A stretch of DNA of 17,424 nt from Myxococcales bacterium (GTDB taxonomy: Bacteria > Myxococcota > Polyangia > Fen-1088), in NCBI GenBank assembly GCA_003153875.1, contig PMBY01000513.1, forward strand, positions 4,384 to 21,807, given 5' to 3'. A model generated the notes under the pieces. That model saw nothing but the letters and a program-made list of their open reading frames with translations. It had not been told where the DNA came from and did no database searches. This document shows positions 7,566-14,424 of the stretch, piece by piece; the stretch's first letter is position 1, and each line of letters starts with the position of its first letter. The position numbers and the translations under genes are program-made.

Positions 7566-8811
7566 CGCGGGTCGAGAAGTGCGAGCGACCGTGGAACTTC
7601 CAGGCTTTGATCAGGCCGACGTTCTTGGCTTCGACGGGTTCCATCTCGCTGAACTCGGCTTGCACGGCCTCGGGCAGCTTCTGATAGAAGGTGTTGGCCA
7701 CCACCATTTCGTTGGACGAGGCCTCGGCTAGCAGGCGCGCCGACAGGTTGACCGCGTCGCCCACCACGCCGATGTGGGTCTGGCTGAAAGGCCGGTAGAG
7801 CACCACGTGAATGTCACCCATGGCGATGCCCAGGTGCACGCCACCCGCGGGCTGAACCCGATCGAGTTGGCGCTGCCAGCGGTTGGACACCGAGTTGCCG
7901 ATCTGCAGGAGCGAGCGCGCGCATTCCAGCGCCCGCAGCGTGACGTTGTCCTCGGGCTCGGGCACGCCAAACAGGGCCAGCACTTCGTCGCCCACGAACT
8001 GTCCCATCATGCCGCCCGAGTTGATGATGGCGTAGCGCGAGTTGGAGTAGAACGAGGTCAGGGCGCCGCGCATGATCTCGTCGTCGCGCGTGTCGCGCAC
8101 GAAGCTGGAGAAGTAGGACAGGTCGGCCAAAATCACCACCACGTTGCGATAGCGTTGTGGCGGCAGGATGCGCTCGGGCGTCAGGCCGTACTGCGTGTGC
8201 AGCTGCAACAGGCGCGACCAGCCGAAGTGCCAGAGCAGCGACGCCTTGAGCGGGCTCGCTACGTGCCGATCGCCGAAGGCCCAATGCCACTTGGCCTGAT
8301 CGATGCCACTACGCAATTCGGTCAGGCTCTCGACGGTGACCGCGGGAAGATCCAGCTTGAAGCACTCGACGATCAGCTGGCGCAGCCTGATCTCGTCCCA
8401 GATCTCCAGCTGCAGCTCAGGACGGATGGCGGCGCGCAGACGCTCGAAGAGCGCAGATGAGTCTGGCCGCGTGGCGCGGTCGATGAGTAGGACCACGCGG
8501 TCAGCATCGGGCACCGTGGTGGAGGCGGTCCCGTACTTGTGCTCTAGATGATGGACTAGCCGGTCGCTGGCGTAGCCGTACTTGACCTCGAGAAAATACG
8601 GCGGTCGTCCTGGCCGGCTCACCAGCATGTCGGCGAACGCGCCCGGTGCGCCCAGGTCGACCTCGCGCGCCACGTCGACTTCCTCGGCATGGGCGCCGTC
8701 ATGCTGGACGGAGTGCACGCGGCAGATGTCACAGCAGATCTCCTCGAGGAAAAGCCGCAGCTGGCGGAGGAAGTTGGGGTTTTCCGAGCTGCTGGCCAAG
8801 GTCACGGTCAT
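7558..8811 (-). CDS. Class III nucleotidyl cyclase with N-terminal PD-(D/E)xK-like domain
   Basis: The ATG at 8811 follows GGGACCACC. The 417-residue protein has no membrane segment and is probably cytoplasmic. The C-terminal ~220-417 is a class III adenylate/guanylate cyclase domain: both metal-binding Asp are present (D230 in ILADLSYF, D275 in FVGDE), as are the catalytic Asn and Arg (N355 and R359 in VVGDAVNLSARL). The two positions that usually select adenine are changed: the Lys before FxGD is Gln (Q271), and the Thr/Asp before VxGD is Gly (G348). Residues ~55-110 contain FADMLVS, then YFLEVKYGY, that is D61 and E75-x-K77, followed by ADRVVLLID. This is the layout of a PD-(D/E)xK nuclease-type core. 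It probably makes a cyclic nucleotide, but the base is uncertain. The N-terminal domain may be a sensor or a true nuclease. Confidence 0.85.
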   Translation of the reverse strand: MTVTLASSSENPNFLRQLRLFLEEICCDICRVHSVQHDGAHAEEVDVAREVDLGAPGAFADMLVSRPGRPPYFLEVKYGYASDRLVHHLEHKYGTASTTVPDADRVVLLIDRATRPDSSALFERLRAAIRPELQLEIWDEIRLRQLIVECFKLDLPAVTVESLTELRSGIDQAKWHWAFGDRHVASPLKASLLWHFGWSRLLQLHTQYGLTPERILPPQRYRNVVVILADLSYFSSFVRDTRDDEIMRGALTSFYSNSRYAIINSGGMMGQFVGDEVLALFGVPEPEDNVTLRALECARSLLQIGNSVSNRWQRQLDRVQPAGGVHLGIAMGDIHVVLYRPFSQTHIGVVGDAVNLSARLLAEASSNEMVVANTFYQKLPEAVQAEFSEMEPVEAKNVGLIKAWKFHGRSHFSTRGA

Positions 8812-8891
8812 GGTGGTCCCATTGTAGCGTGCTCCTCGGTGAAATCAGCGTCCTTGACTTGGGCCACGCCTCTCGCTAAGCACTCTCCGCA

Positions 8892-9104
8892 ATGACTCGC
8901 GACGAAGACGCCCCGGATCCCATCCTGTTCGATCGCCGCATCGTCGAACGCAACATCAAACGTGGCCTCATTACGCGCAAGGACTACGACAAGTTCTTGA
9001 AGTCGCTGTCCGACGCCTCCGGCAAGTTGAGATCCCCCGACGAGGTCGTCGACGCGAACCCAGGTTCTACGGAAACCGACACCGCGCCGCACCCCGCAGC
9101 TTGA
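8892..9104 (+). CDS. Small charged protein, function unknown
   Basis: The 70-residue product begins MTRDEDAPDPILFDRRIVER and continues NIKRGLITRKDYDKFLKSL, a dense charged helical segment, then a disordered Asp/Pro/Thr tail. It has no signal peptide or membrane segment. I have the impression of similar short proteins in other myxobacteria but know no function. It is divergent from the cyclase gene with 80 bases between them. It lies 31 bases before the DUF1844 gene, so those two may share a transcript. A TTGACT at 8854-8859 could be a -35, but the -10 at the right spacing is poor. The start has no clear Shine-Dalgarno sequence. Confidence 0.65.
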   Translation: MTRDEDAPDPILFDRRIVERNIKRGLITRKDYDKFLKSLSDASGKLRSPDEVVDANPGSTETDTAPHPAA

Positions 9105-9135
9105 AATCGTGGGCTGGGCTGCGTAGCCTTCCCGC

Positions 9136-9555
9136 ATGTCGGATTCCGAGAAGACGCCTGGTTTCAAGGTAACGGATCGCCGGTCCTTCTCCGAAAGCGG
9201 AACGGCCGAATCGGGGCCAGCCGCAGAAGTTCCGTCGGGTGAGCCGGCCGAACCCAAGGCCTCCTCACCAGCAGGCGCGCAGGGAGACGACAATCGCGCG
9301 TTCCCGCCGGCGGACTTTTCCACCTTCATCCTTTCCCTGGGCAGCTCGGCGCTGATCCACCTCGGCGTAGTCGCGCCGCCAGGAGAAACCGCCAAGCGCC
9401 GCGACCTGCCCATGGCCAAGCACACCATCGACCTGCTGACGCTGCTGCGGGAGAAGACCCAGTCCAACCTCACCCCAGAAGAGGACAAGCTACTGGAAAG
9501 TCTTCTCTACGATCTGCGCCTGCGTTACGTGGAAATGGTCAAGGCTGGGTCGTAG
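9136..9555 (+). CDS. DUF1844 domain protein
   Basis: The 139-residue protein has a short N-terminal motif (FKVTDRRSFSE), a disordered Ala/Pro/Glu-rich stretch (20-57), and a C-terminal DUF1844 domain (~58-136). The domain shows FSTFILSLGSSALIHLG, then DLPMAKHTIDLLTLLREKT, then LLYDLRLRYVE, which are the family's typical blocks. DUF1844 proteins are small cytoplasmic proteins widespread in Deltaproteobacteria-type lineages, with no established biochemical role that I know. The gene converges on the GT39-like gene with only 10 bases between the ends. Confidence 0.88.
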   Translation: MSDSEKTPGFKVTDRRSFSESGTAESGPAAEVPSGEPAEPKASSPAGAQGDDNRAFPPADFSTFILSLGSSALIHLGVVAPPGETAKRRDLPMAKHTIDLLTLLREKTQSNLTPEEDKLLESLLYDLRLRYVEMVKAGS

Positions 9556-9561
9556 GACTGT

Positions 9562-9580
9562 GAGCCTATGCCACAGGCTC
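9562..9580. terminator. Possible shared terminator between convergent genes
   Basis: GAGCCT (9562-9567) and AGGCTC (9575-9580) form a 6-bp stem with a 7-base loop. It overlaps the stop codon of the leftward glycosyltransferase gene and lies just after the DUF1844 stop. There is no T-run. The position supports a role in termination, but the stem is short. Confidence 0.4.
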
Positions 9581-11281
9581 GGGAGCCGGTTCCACCACCG
9601 CAGCGGCGCTCTGCTGTCGGCGTCGAGCGCCCCACCAACACAGGAAGACACCAAAGAGAAGCCCAGCCGGATAGAGAATCATTTGCAGCAAGCGAGCCCG
9701 GTAGGCCTGGCGCTGGGTGAATTCTAGGTACCACCAGTCTAACCTCCCGCGTGCGTAGGGGACGGCGATGTCGGTCAGCGGGATGGTGGTGTATCGATGC
9801 CAGGGACCATCCGCTTCAGCCACGTCCCAGGAGTCGCCCCGCCAGATGTGCTTGGCCATCCAGTACTGACCAGCCAAGGGAGAGAACGGCGGCAGCCAGT
9901 TGAGTCCGTAGAAATCCTCGAAGCACGGATCGCAGGGCTTCTTGGCGCCGGGTTTGGACACGTTGCCCGTGCGGTCAGGGGCCCCCAACCACTGCGCACG
10001 AGCATTGTGCTCGACCCGGATGTAGTGATCCCAATACAGGCTGCTGCCAATGACCTGCACGCCGATGCCCAAGACGAAAACTGCCGTGGCAAGCACGCCC
10101 ACCACCACGCGCCGGTGCTTGATGGCTTCATCCACCAAGAACACACCTGGCAGCAGGAGCAGCGGCACGAGGAAAAGCAGATAGCGCGGCCCCCAGCACC
10201 AGTCCCCGCTCCAGAACATGAACTTCCCGTAGACTAGAACCACAGGAATCGCGGTGACCGCAAGGGCGGTGGCCCACAGCCGACAGCGACGCACGACTAG
10301 GGGAATTCCAAACAGCGCAAAGACCAGCGGCGGGTTGTAGAGGAAAATGCTCTTGCCCGGGGACGCCCAAAGGCCCAGGAAGCCGTCGAGTGTCTCGGTG
10401 CCAAACACGAAACTCACGGCGCCAGTCCCGTAGGCCGTGCGAAACGGCGAACCGGTGCGAATGGTGTTGTAGATGAACTGAATGACCAGGAAGGGCGCCG
10501 CGCCCAGCAGGCCCAGTCCCACGCACCTGAGGGTTTCCTTCCGAGTCAATGTGTCGCGGTGGTGCCACAGCGCCAAGAGAAACGCCCCTGGCACAGCCAG
10601 CACGAACAGCTCTTTGGAGTTCACGATGGCCCCGCACCAGACGCCCAGCACCAGCACTGCCTTGCCCCGGTAGTCGCGCAGAACCCGCATGAAGGCCGAA
10701 AAGAAACCCAGGAAGGACACGGCCTGGACCATTTCTGACCAAGGCACCCGGGCGTAGACCCCCACCATGGTGCCCATGACCAACACCACGCTGGACACCA
10801 GGCTGGCGCCCAACCCCAGCCCCAGAAAGAGACAGAGGCGCACAAACAACACCGCTGCCAGGCCCCCTAGCGCGGCCGGGCCCAGGTGGCTGGACACGAT
10901 CTTGGCCAGAGCGACGTCTTGCGGAAAACGAGACACCAAGAGCCGCTGGAACAAAGCACCAGGCACGTGGATCGCCGACGCCAGGAAGGGATGCACGTCG
11001 TACGTCCGCTTCCCCTTCGGCACGGTTTCGCCACTCGCGTCCACCCGGCCATGAAAGGCGAAATTCGTGGCAGCCGCGTAGATCGGCTTGGCATCATTCC
11101 AGGGCGGCTCGCGACTCTGCACCGTGAGGAAGAAGCAGAAGATCGCCAGGAACAGCCCAAACTGGCCCCAGCGTCCAAACGGCCGCGGGCTCAAATCGCC
11201 AGAATCGCGGTCCTTGAGGGCGCGGAGGCTGGGCCACCACATCTTGCGCCACTCATACGATCGAACACTATCGTTGTCCAC
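9566..11281 (-). CDS. GT39/ArnT-like membrane glycosyltransferase (GT-C fold)
   Basis: The 571-residue protein has about eleven hydrophobic segments. The first (~38-54) is followed by REPPWNDAKPIYAAATN, whose D63 sits where GT-C enzymes keep a catalytic Asp. The blocks SPGKSIFLYNPP (~307-318) and SGDWCWGPRYLLFLVPLL (~358-375) are typical of lipid-carrier-dependent glycosyltransferases. A soluble region of ~120 residues (410-530), probably periplasmic, precedes the last helix. Such enzymes move a sugar from a polyprenyl phosphate onto a protein or glycan; donor and acceptor cannot be read here. The start is uncertain: GTG at 11281 or ATG at 11242 (MWWPSL), neither with a strong ribosome site. 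It follows the flippase-like gene by about 30 bases, so the two are probably co-transcribed. Confidence 0.82.
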   Translation of the reverse strand: MDNDSVRSYEWRKMWWPSLRALKDRDSGDLSPRPFGRWGQFGLFLAIFCFFLTVQSREPPWNDAKPIYAAATNFAFHGRVDASGETVPKGKRTYDVHPFLASAIHVPGALFQRLLVSRFPQDVALAKIVSSHLGPAALGGLAAVLFVRLCLFLGLGLGASLVSSVVLVMGTMVGVYARVPWSEMVQAVSFLGFFSAFMRVLRDYRGKAVLVLGVWCGAIVNSKELFVLAVPGAFLLALWHHRDTLTRKETLRCVGLGLLGAAPFLVIQFIYNTIRTGSPFRTAYGTGAVSFVFGTETLDGFLGLWASPGKSIFLYNPPLVFALFGIPLVVRRCRLWATALAVTAIPVVLVYGKFMFWSGDWCWGPRYLLFLVPLLLLPGVFLVDEAIKHRRVVVGVLATAVFVLGIGVQVIGSSLYWDHYIRVEHNARAQWLGAPDRTGNVSKPGAKKPCDPCFEDFYGLNWLPPFSPLAGQYWMAKHIWRGDSWDVAEADGPWHRYTTIPLTDIAVPYARGRLDWWYLEFTQRQAYRARLLQMILYPAGLLFGVFLCWWGARRRQQSAAAVVEPAPEPVA

Positions 11282-11311
11282 GGCCAGCTGCGCAGCGACG
11301 ATGCAGGAATC

Positions 11312-12319
11312 TCACGCGCAGGGCGTGTGGAAGACTGGCCGAACTTGTCGGACGGGGTCGGTGCTGCCCTTTCCATGGGCCAGGACCATTCTGGTCAGCA
11401 GCAGGCCCAAGGCAATCCAGAGTACGCCTCGCAAGCGGCGCAGCAGCACCAGCGCCATGGCCGTGGGAGCATCCACGCCCAGCGCGGTGCAGGCGGCGAA
11501 GACCGCGGCCTCGACCGCGCCCATCTGACCGGGGATGGCCGCGCCTACCACCGACGCGAGCACGGACGCGGCCCCCAGCCAGGGCGCCAGCGTCGGGCTG
11601 AAGCCCAGCAACGCGAGCAGCAGTGCCATCTCGGCCACGATCCACAGCTTGCCCGCCAGATGCAACAACACGCTGCCCAGCACCAGCCGCGGCCGCGAAA
11701 GTAACGCTGTTCGCGCGACATCCAACAGGCGCACGAATCGGGCCACGCGACCGGATCCGGCGCCCCACCGGCGCAAAGGCGCGAGGAGAATGAAGAGCAC
11801 GGCGAGCACCACGACGGCGAAGCTGGTCGCGCCGGCCCAGGCGCAGGTGTGCGCGCTCACCAGCGAAGTGGAGGCCCAGGGAAGGAACGCGGCGCCGGCC
11901 AGCAGGAGCGCCGTGGCTACGATGTGGGTGCCGTTGTCGAGCGCCAGCGCGACGAAGGTGCTGCTTCTCAGCCCCGGGCGAAACACCAGCGCCTTGAGAG
12001 GCTCGCCCGCCACCCCAGCGCCCAGCTCGTCACCGGCCTGCGACGCCACGTAGGCTGCCAACGCGATCGCCGGTCGGGGACGCAGCGCCTTGGGCAGCAG
12101 CACGAGCCAGCCGCAACAATGCAGGACCATTCCGACGACAGGCGCGATTAGAACCCAGACGAAATTCGGGCCGACCCGTTCAATGCTCCGCAAGACCGGT
12201 TCCGCGCCAACCCGCCGTAGCAGGACAACCAGGGCCGCCATGCCCACCAGCAGCAAAGCCCCGCTCAGCCAGCCGGTGCCGCGTGATGGTGTGCCAGAGA
12301 TGTTGGTGGATGAGTGCAT
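11312..12319 (-). CDS. Flippase-like membrane protein, LPG synthase TM / UPF0104 family
   Basis: The 335-residue protein starts at the ATG at 12319. It has around eight hydrophobic helices. It shows GEPLKALVFR (105-114) and GAAIPGQMGAVEAA (259-272) followed by LGVDAPTAMALVLLRRLRG. These are the conserved blocks of the lysylphosphatidylglycerol-synthase transmembrane domain family (PF03706/UPF0104, AglD-like). The soluble aminoacyltransferase domain of MprF is absent, so it is not a complete LPG synthase. Such stand-alone domains usually accompany glycan or lipid synthesis and are often annotated as flippase-like. The GT39-like gene just downstream fits a lipid-linked glycan pathway. The exact substrate is unknown. 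Confidence 0.83.
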   Translation of the reverse strand: MHSSTNISGTPSRGTGWLSGALLLVGMAALVVLLRRVGAEPVLRSIERVGPNFVWVLIAPVVGMVLHCCGWLVLLPKALRPRPAIALAAYVASQAGDELGAGVAGEPLKALVFRPGLRSSTFVALALDNGTHIVATALLLAGAAFLPWASTSLVSAHTCAWAGATSFAVVVLAVLFILLAPLRRWGAGSGRVARFVRLLDVARTALLSRPRLVLGSVLLHLAGKLWIVAEMALLLALLGFSPTLAPWLGAASVLASVVGAAIPGQMGAVEAAVFAACTALGVDAPTAMALVLLRRLRGVLWIALGLLLTRMVLAHGKGSTDPVRQVRPVFHTPCA

Positions 12320-12388
12320 GATGACCGGGCTTGTGCAAACGCGGGACCAGCGCCCACGGCCCGGCCAAGCACGCAGCGGCGCGCCGCG

Positions 12389-12439
12389 GGTGTTGAGGAC
12401 CTGACAGAATTGTCCTTCGCCTGGCTGATTCTCAACACC
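12389..12439. repeat. 9-bp inverted repeat between dapB and the flippase-like gene
   Basis: GGTGTTGAG (12389-12397) and CTCAACACC (12431-12439) are perfectly complementary, 33 bases apart. A shorter AGGAC/GTCCT pair lies inside. The element starts 11 bases after the dapB stop and lies about 70 bases upstream of the flippase-like start. It may act as a dapB terminator or attenuator, or as an operator. Confidence 0.45.
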
Positions 12440-12449
12440 GGCGGGCTGG

Positions 12450-13259
12450 TTATCTCAATCCCAGCACGTCGCGCATGTCGTATAGGCCGGCTGCGCGGCC
12501 GTGAAGCCAGAGCGCCGCGCGGACTGCACCGCGGCCGAGGATTTCGCGCGAGGAGGCCCGGTGGGTGATCTCGATGCGCTCACCTTGGCCAAGGAAGAAC
12601 ACGGTGTGATCGCCGACCACGTCGCCGCCGCGCACGGTCTGGATGCCAATCTCGTCGGCGGCGCGCGGCCCGATGTCGCCGTGCCGCTCATAGCGCGCGC
12701 TCTTGCCGAGGTCGCGGCCGGTGGCCTCGGCCACTGCCTCGGCCAGACGCAAAGCCGTGCCCGAGGGCGCGTCGCGCTTGGCCCGGTGGTGCGCTTCCAC
12801 GATTTCAATGTCGTAGGCGGCACCCAAAAGGCGGGCCGCGTCTGCCACCAAACGGAGCATCACGTTCACGCCCACTGACATGTTGGGCGCCAGCACGATG
12901 GCGATCTTCTTCGCGGCAGAGGCAACCGCGTCCTTGTCCTGGCTGGAAAGCCCGGTGGTGCCGAGCACCAGGGCCGCACCCGCCTGGGCCGCGGCGATGG
13001 CATTGGCCACTGCAGCGCCGGGCGCGGAAAAATCGATCCACACGTCGGCCGCGCCCGGGCCAGGTCGATCCGATTGCACGCACACTCCGCTTTCGGGTAA
13101 TCCTGCCAGGCGGCTGGCGTCGGCGCCCATCGCGGGAAAATCCGGCCTCTCCACCGCGGCCACCAGAACGGCGGTCGGAGTTTCGGCCATCGCGCGCACG
13201 ATGGCGCCGCCCATCTTGCCCGCGGCCCCTAACACGGCGATGCGTACTGCCTCGGCCAT
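12450..13259 (-). CDS. dapB: 4-hydroxy-tetrahydrodipicolinate reductase
   Basis: DapB reduces 4-hydroxy-tetrahydrodipicolinate to tetrahydrodipicolinate with NAD(P)H, the second committed step to lysine and meso-diaminopimelate, in the cytoplasm. The 269-residue length is normal. Visible features are the Rossmann motif GAAGKMG (11-17), LGTTG (99-103), APNMSVGVN (124-132), the catalytic EAHHRAKRDAPSGTAL (155-170, with H157 and K161), and VRGGDVVGDHTVFF (209-222). The start ATG at 13259 is preceded by GGGGAAATC, a reasonable ribosome site. It lies 10 bases after dapA, so the two form an operon. All key residues are intact. Confidence 0.97.
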   Translation of the reverse strand: MAEAVRIAVLGAAGKMGGAIVRAMAETPTAVLVAAVERPDFPAMGADASRLAGLPESGVCVQSDRPGPGAADVWIDFSAPGAAVANAIAAAQAGAALVLGTTGLSSQDKDAVASAAKKIAIVLAPNMSVGVNVMLRLVADAARLLGAAYDIEIVEAHHRAKRDAPSGTALRLAEAVAEATGRDLGKSARYERHGDIGPRAADEIGIQTVRGGDVVGDHTVFFLGQGERIEITHRASSREILGRGAVRAALWLHGRAAGLYDMRDVLGLR

Positions 13260-13269
13260 GATTTCCCCG

Positions 13270-14142
13270 TCAGATGAGTTTGAGGTCAGAGAGAATCTTG
13301 CGCACCTTCTCGCGATTGGCCCCAGCCATCGGGTAGAGCGGCGCGCGGATCTCGTCGGTGATCTTGCCCATCATGGCCAGCGCGGCCTTTACCGGAATGG
13401 GATTGGCCTCGATGAACAGTCCTTCCGAAAGCGGGAACACCAGGTAGTGCAGTTCGCGCGCCTTGCTCCAGTTGCCCGCGACCGCTGCGTCCCACATGGC
13501 CGCCATCTCGACGGGCGCGACATTAGACACGACCGAGATGCAGCCGTGCGCGCCCAGGGCGTAGAGCGGAAAAGCCGTCGCATCGTCGCCCGACAGGACC
13601 ACCATGCGGTCGCCCACGCGCGAGATGATCTGCGCCGCCCGCTGCGCCGAACCCGTGGCCTCCTTGATGCCCACCACCAGCGGTACCTCGCACAGACGCG
13701 CCATGGTCTCAGGCAGAAGGTCACAGGCGGTGCGCCCAGGCACGTTGTACACCACGATGGGTAGCCCAGCCGCCTCGGCGATTGCCTTGAAGTGACGGAA
13801 GAGCCCGTCCTGGGTGGGCCGGTTGTAGTAGGGCGTGACCTGCAAGGTGCCGTCGGCACCCACCGCACGCGCCTCGCGCGTCAGCTCGATGGCCTCGCGG
13901 GTCGAGTTGGCGCCTGTTCCGGCAATCACCGGCACACGCTTGTGGGTTTCTTCCACGACGATCTTGATGATGCGGATGTGCTCCTCCACCGTGACCGTGG
14001 GCGACTCGCCCGTGGTCCCCACCGGAACGAATCCGTCGATGCCCGCGCGAATCTGCTCGTCGACCAGGCGGCGCAAGGCCTCCTCGTCGACGACGTCGCC
14101 GCGAAATGGTGTGACCAATGCTGTGATGACTCCCTTGAACAT
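13270..14142 (-). CDS. dapA: 4-hydroxy-tetrahydrodipicolinate synthase
   Basis: DapA condenses pyruvate with aspartate semialdehyde, the first committed step of the diaminopimelate/lysine pathway, in the cytoplasm as a TIM-barrel tetramer. The 290-residue length is typical. Motifs seen are GTTGESPT (42-49) with the catalytic Thr, PYYNRPTQDG (104-113), YNVPGRT (132-138) with the proton-relay Tyr132, and GIKEATG (158-164) with the Schiff-base Lys160. The start is the ATG at 14142 (MFKGVITALVTPF, a standard DapA beginning), although no Shine-Dalgarno sequence is obvious. It is the first gene of the dapA-dapB pair. The promoter must lie in the repeat-rich gap 14143-14424. Confidence 0.97.
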   Translation of the reverse strand: MFKGVITALVTPFRGDVVDEEALRRLVDEQIRAGIDGFVPVGTTGESPTVTVEEHIRIIKIVVEETHKRVPVIAGTGANSTREAIELTREARAVGADGTLQVTPYYNRPTQDGLFRHFKAIAEAAGLPIVVYNVPGRTACDLLPETMARLCEVPLVVGIKEATGSAQRAAQIISRVGDRMVVLSGDDATAFPLYALGAHGCISVVSNVAPVEMAAMWDAAVAGNWSKARELHYLVFPLSEGLFIEANPIPVKAALAMMGKITDEIRAPLYPMAGANREKVRKILSDLKLI

Positions 14143-14212
14143 GAGCGGGAACCTAGCACGTCCTGGCCCCGCGGGTCAGCCGGGTCGGGGAATTCTGGGC
14201 CGCAGGGCAGGC

Positions 14213-14377
14213 CGGCTCGCGGCTAGCGGGCCGCGTGTGCATGAGGGTGAGCGAGTTCGTGTGCGCTACGCGGAAGGCGGGATGCGGGCCGCGGACCGCT
14301 CACTGCAGACCGCTGCACGCTGTTCGCTACCGCCCACGCTACCGCTCACGCTCACGCGAGCCGCCAGCCGCGAGCCG
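14213..14377. repeat. Quasi-palindromic element upstream of dapA
   Basis: The 282-base gap 14143-14424 holds no gene that I can support. The arms 14213-14240 and 14350-14377 are inverted copies matching at 24 of 28 bases; the first 17 match at 16. Outside the arms the similarity continues through AGGCCGG with a 7-base unit (CTCGCGG-like) inserted in the right copy. The inner part contains 12-base units at 14325-14336, 14337-14348 and 14349-14360 (CGCTACCGCCCA, CGCTACCGCTCA and a weaker third). This resembles a small palindromic repeat element or MITE remnant. Transcribed, it would fold into a long imperfect hairpin. Confidence 0.5.
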
Positions 14378-14424
14378 CGACCCGGCCTATCCCACGGTCC
14401 CGAATTTTCCGACAGGCTCTCGCA

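Noticed and set aside
8854..8882. A sigma-70-type promoter (TTGACT at 8854-8859) for the small gene at 8892
   Set aside because: The hexamer at 17-base spacing (TAAGCA) is a poor -10 and is too close to the start codon.
7558..9555. A Pycsar- or CBASS-like defence operon around the cyclase
   Set aside because: No effector, ubiquitin-like or nuclease-effector gene is adjacent; the neighbours are a small charged protein and a DUF1844 protein on the other strand.
10886..12151. Plus-strand open frames across the glycosyltransferase and flippase-like genes
   Set aside because: They are rich in Arg, Gln and His, with no domains or hydrophobic pattern, and lie opposite well-supported membrane proteins.
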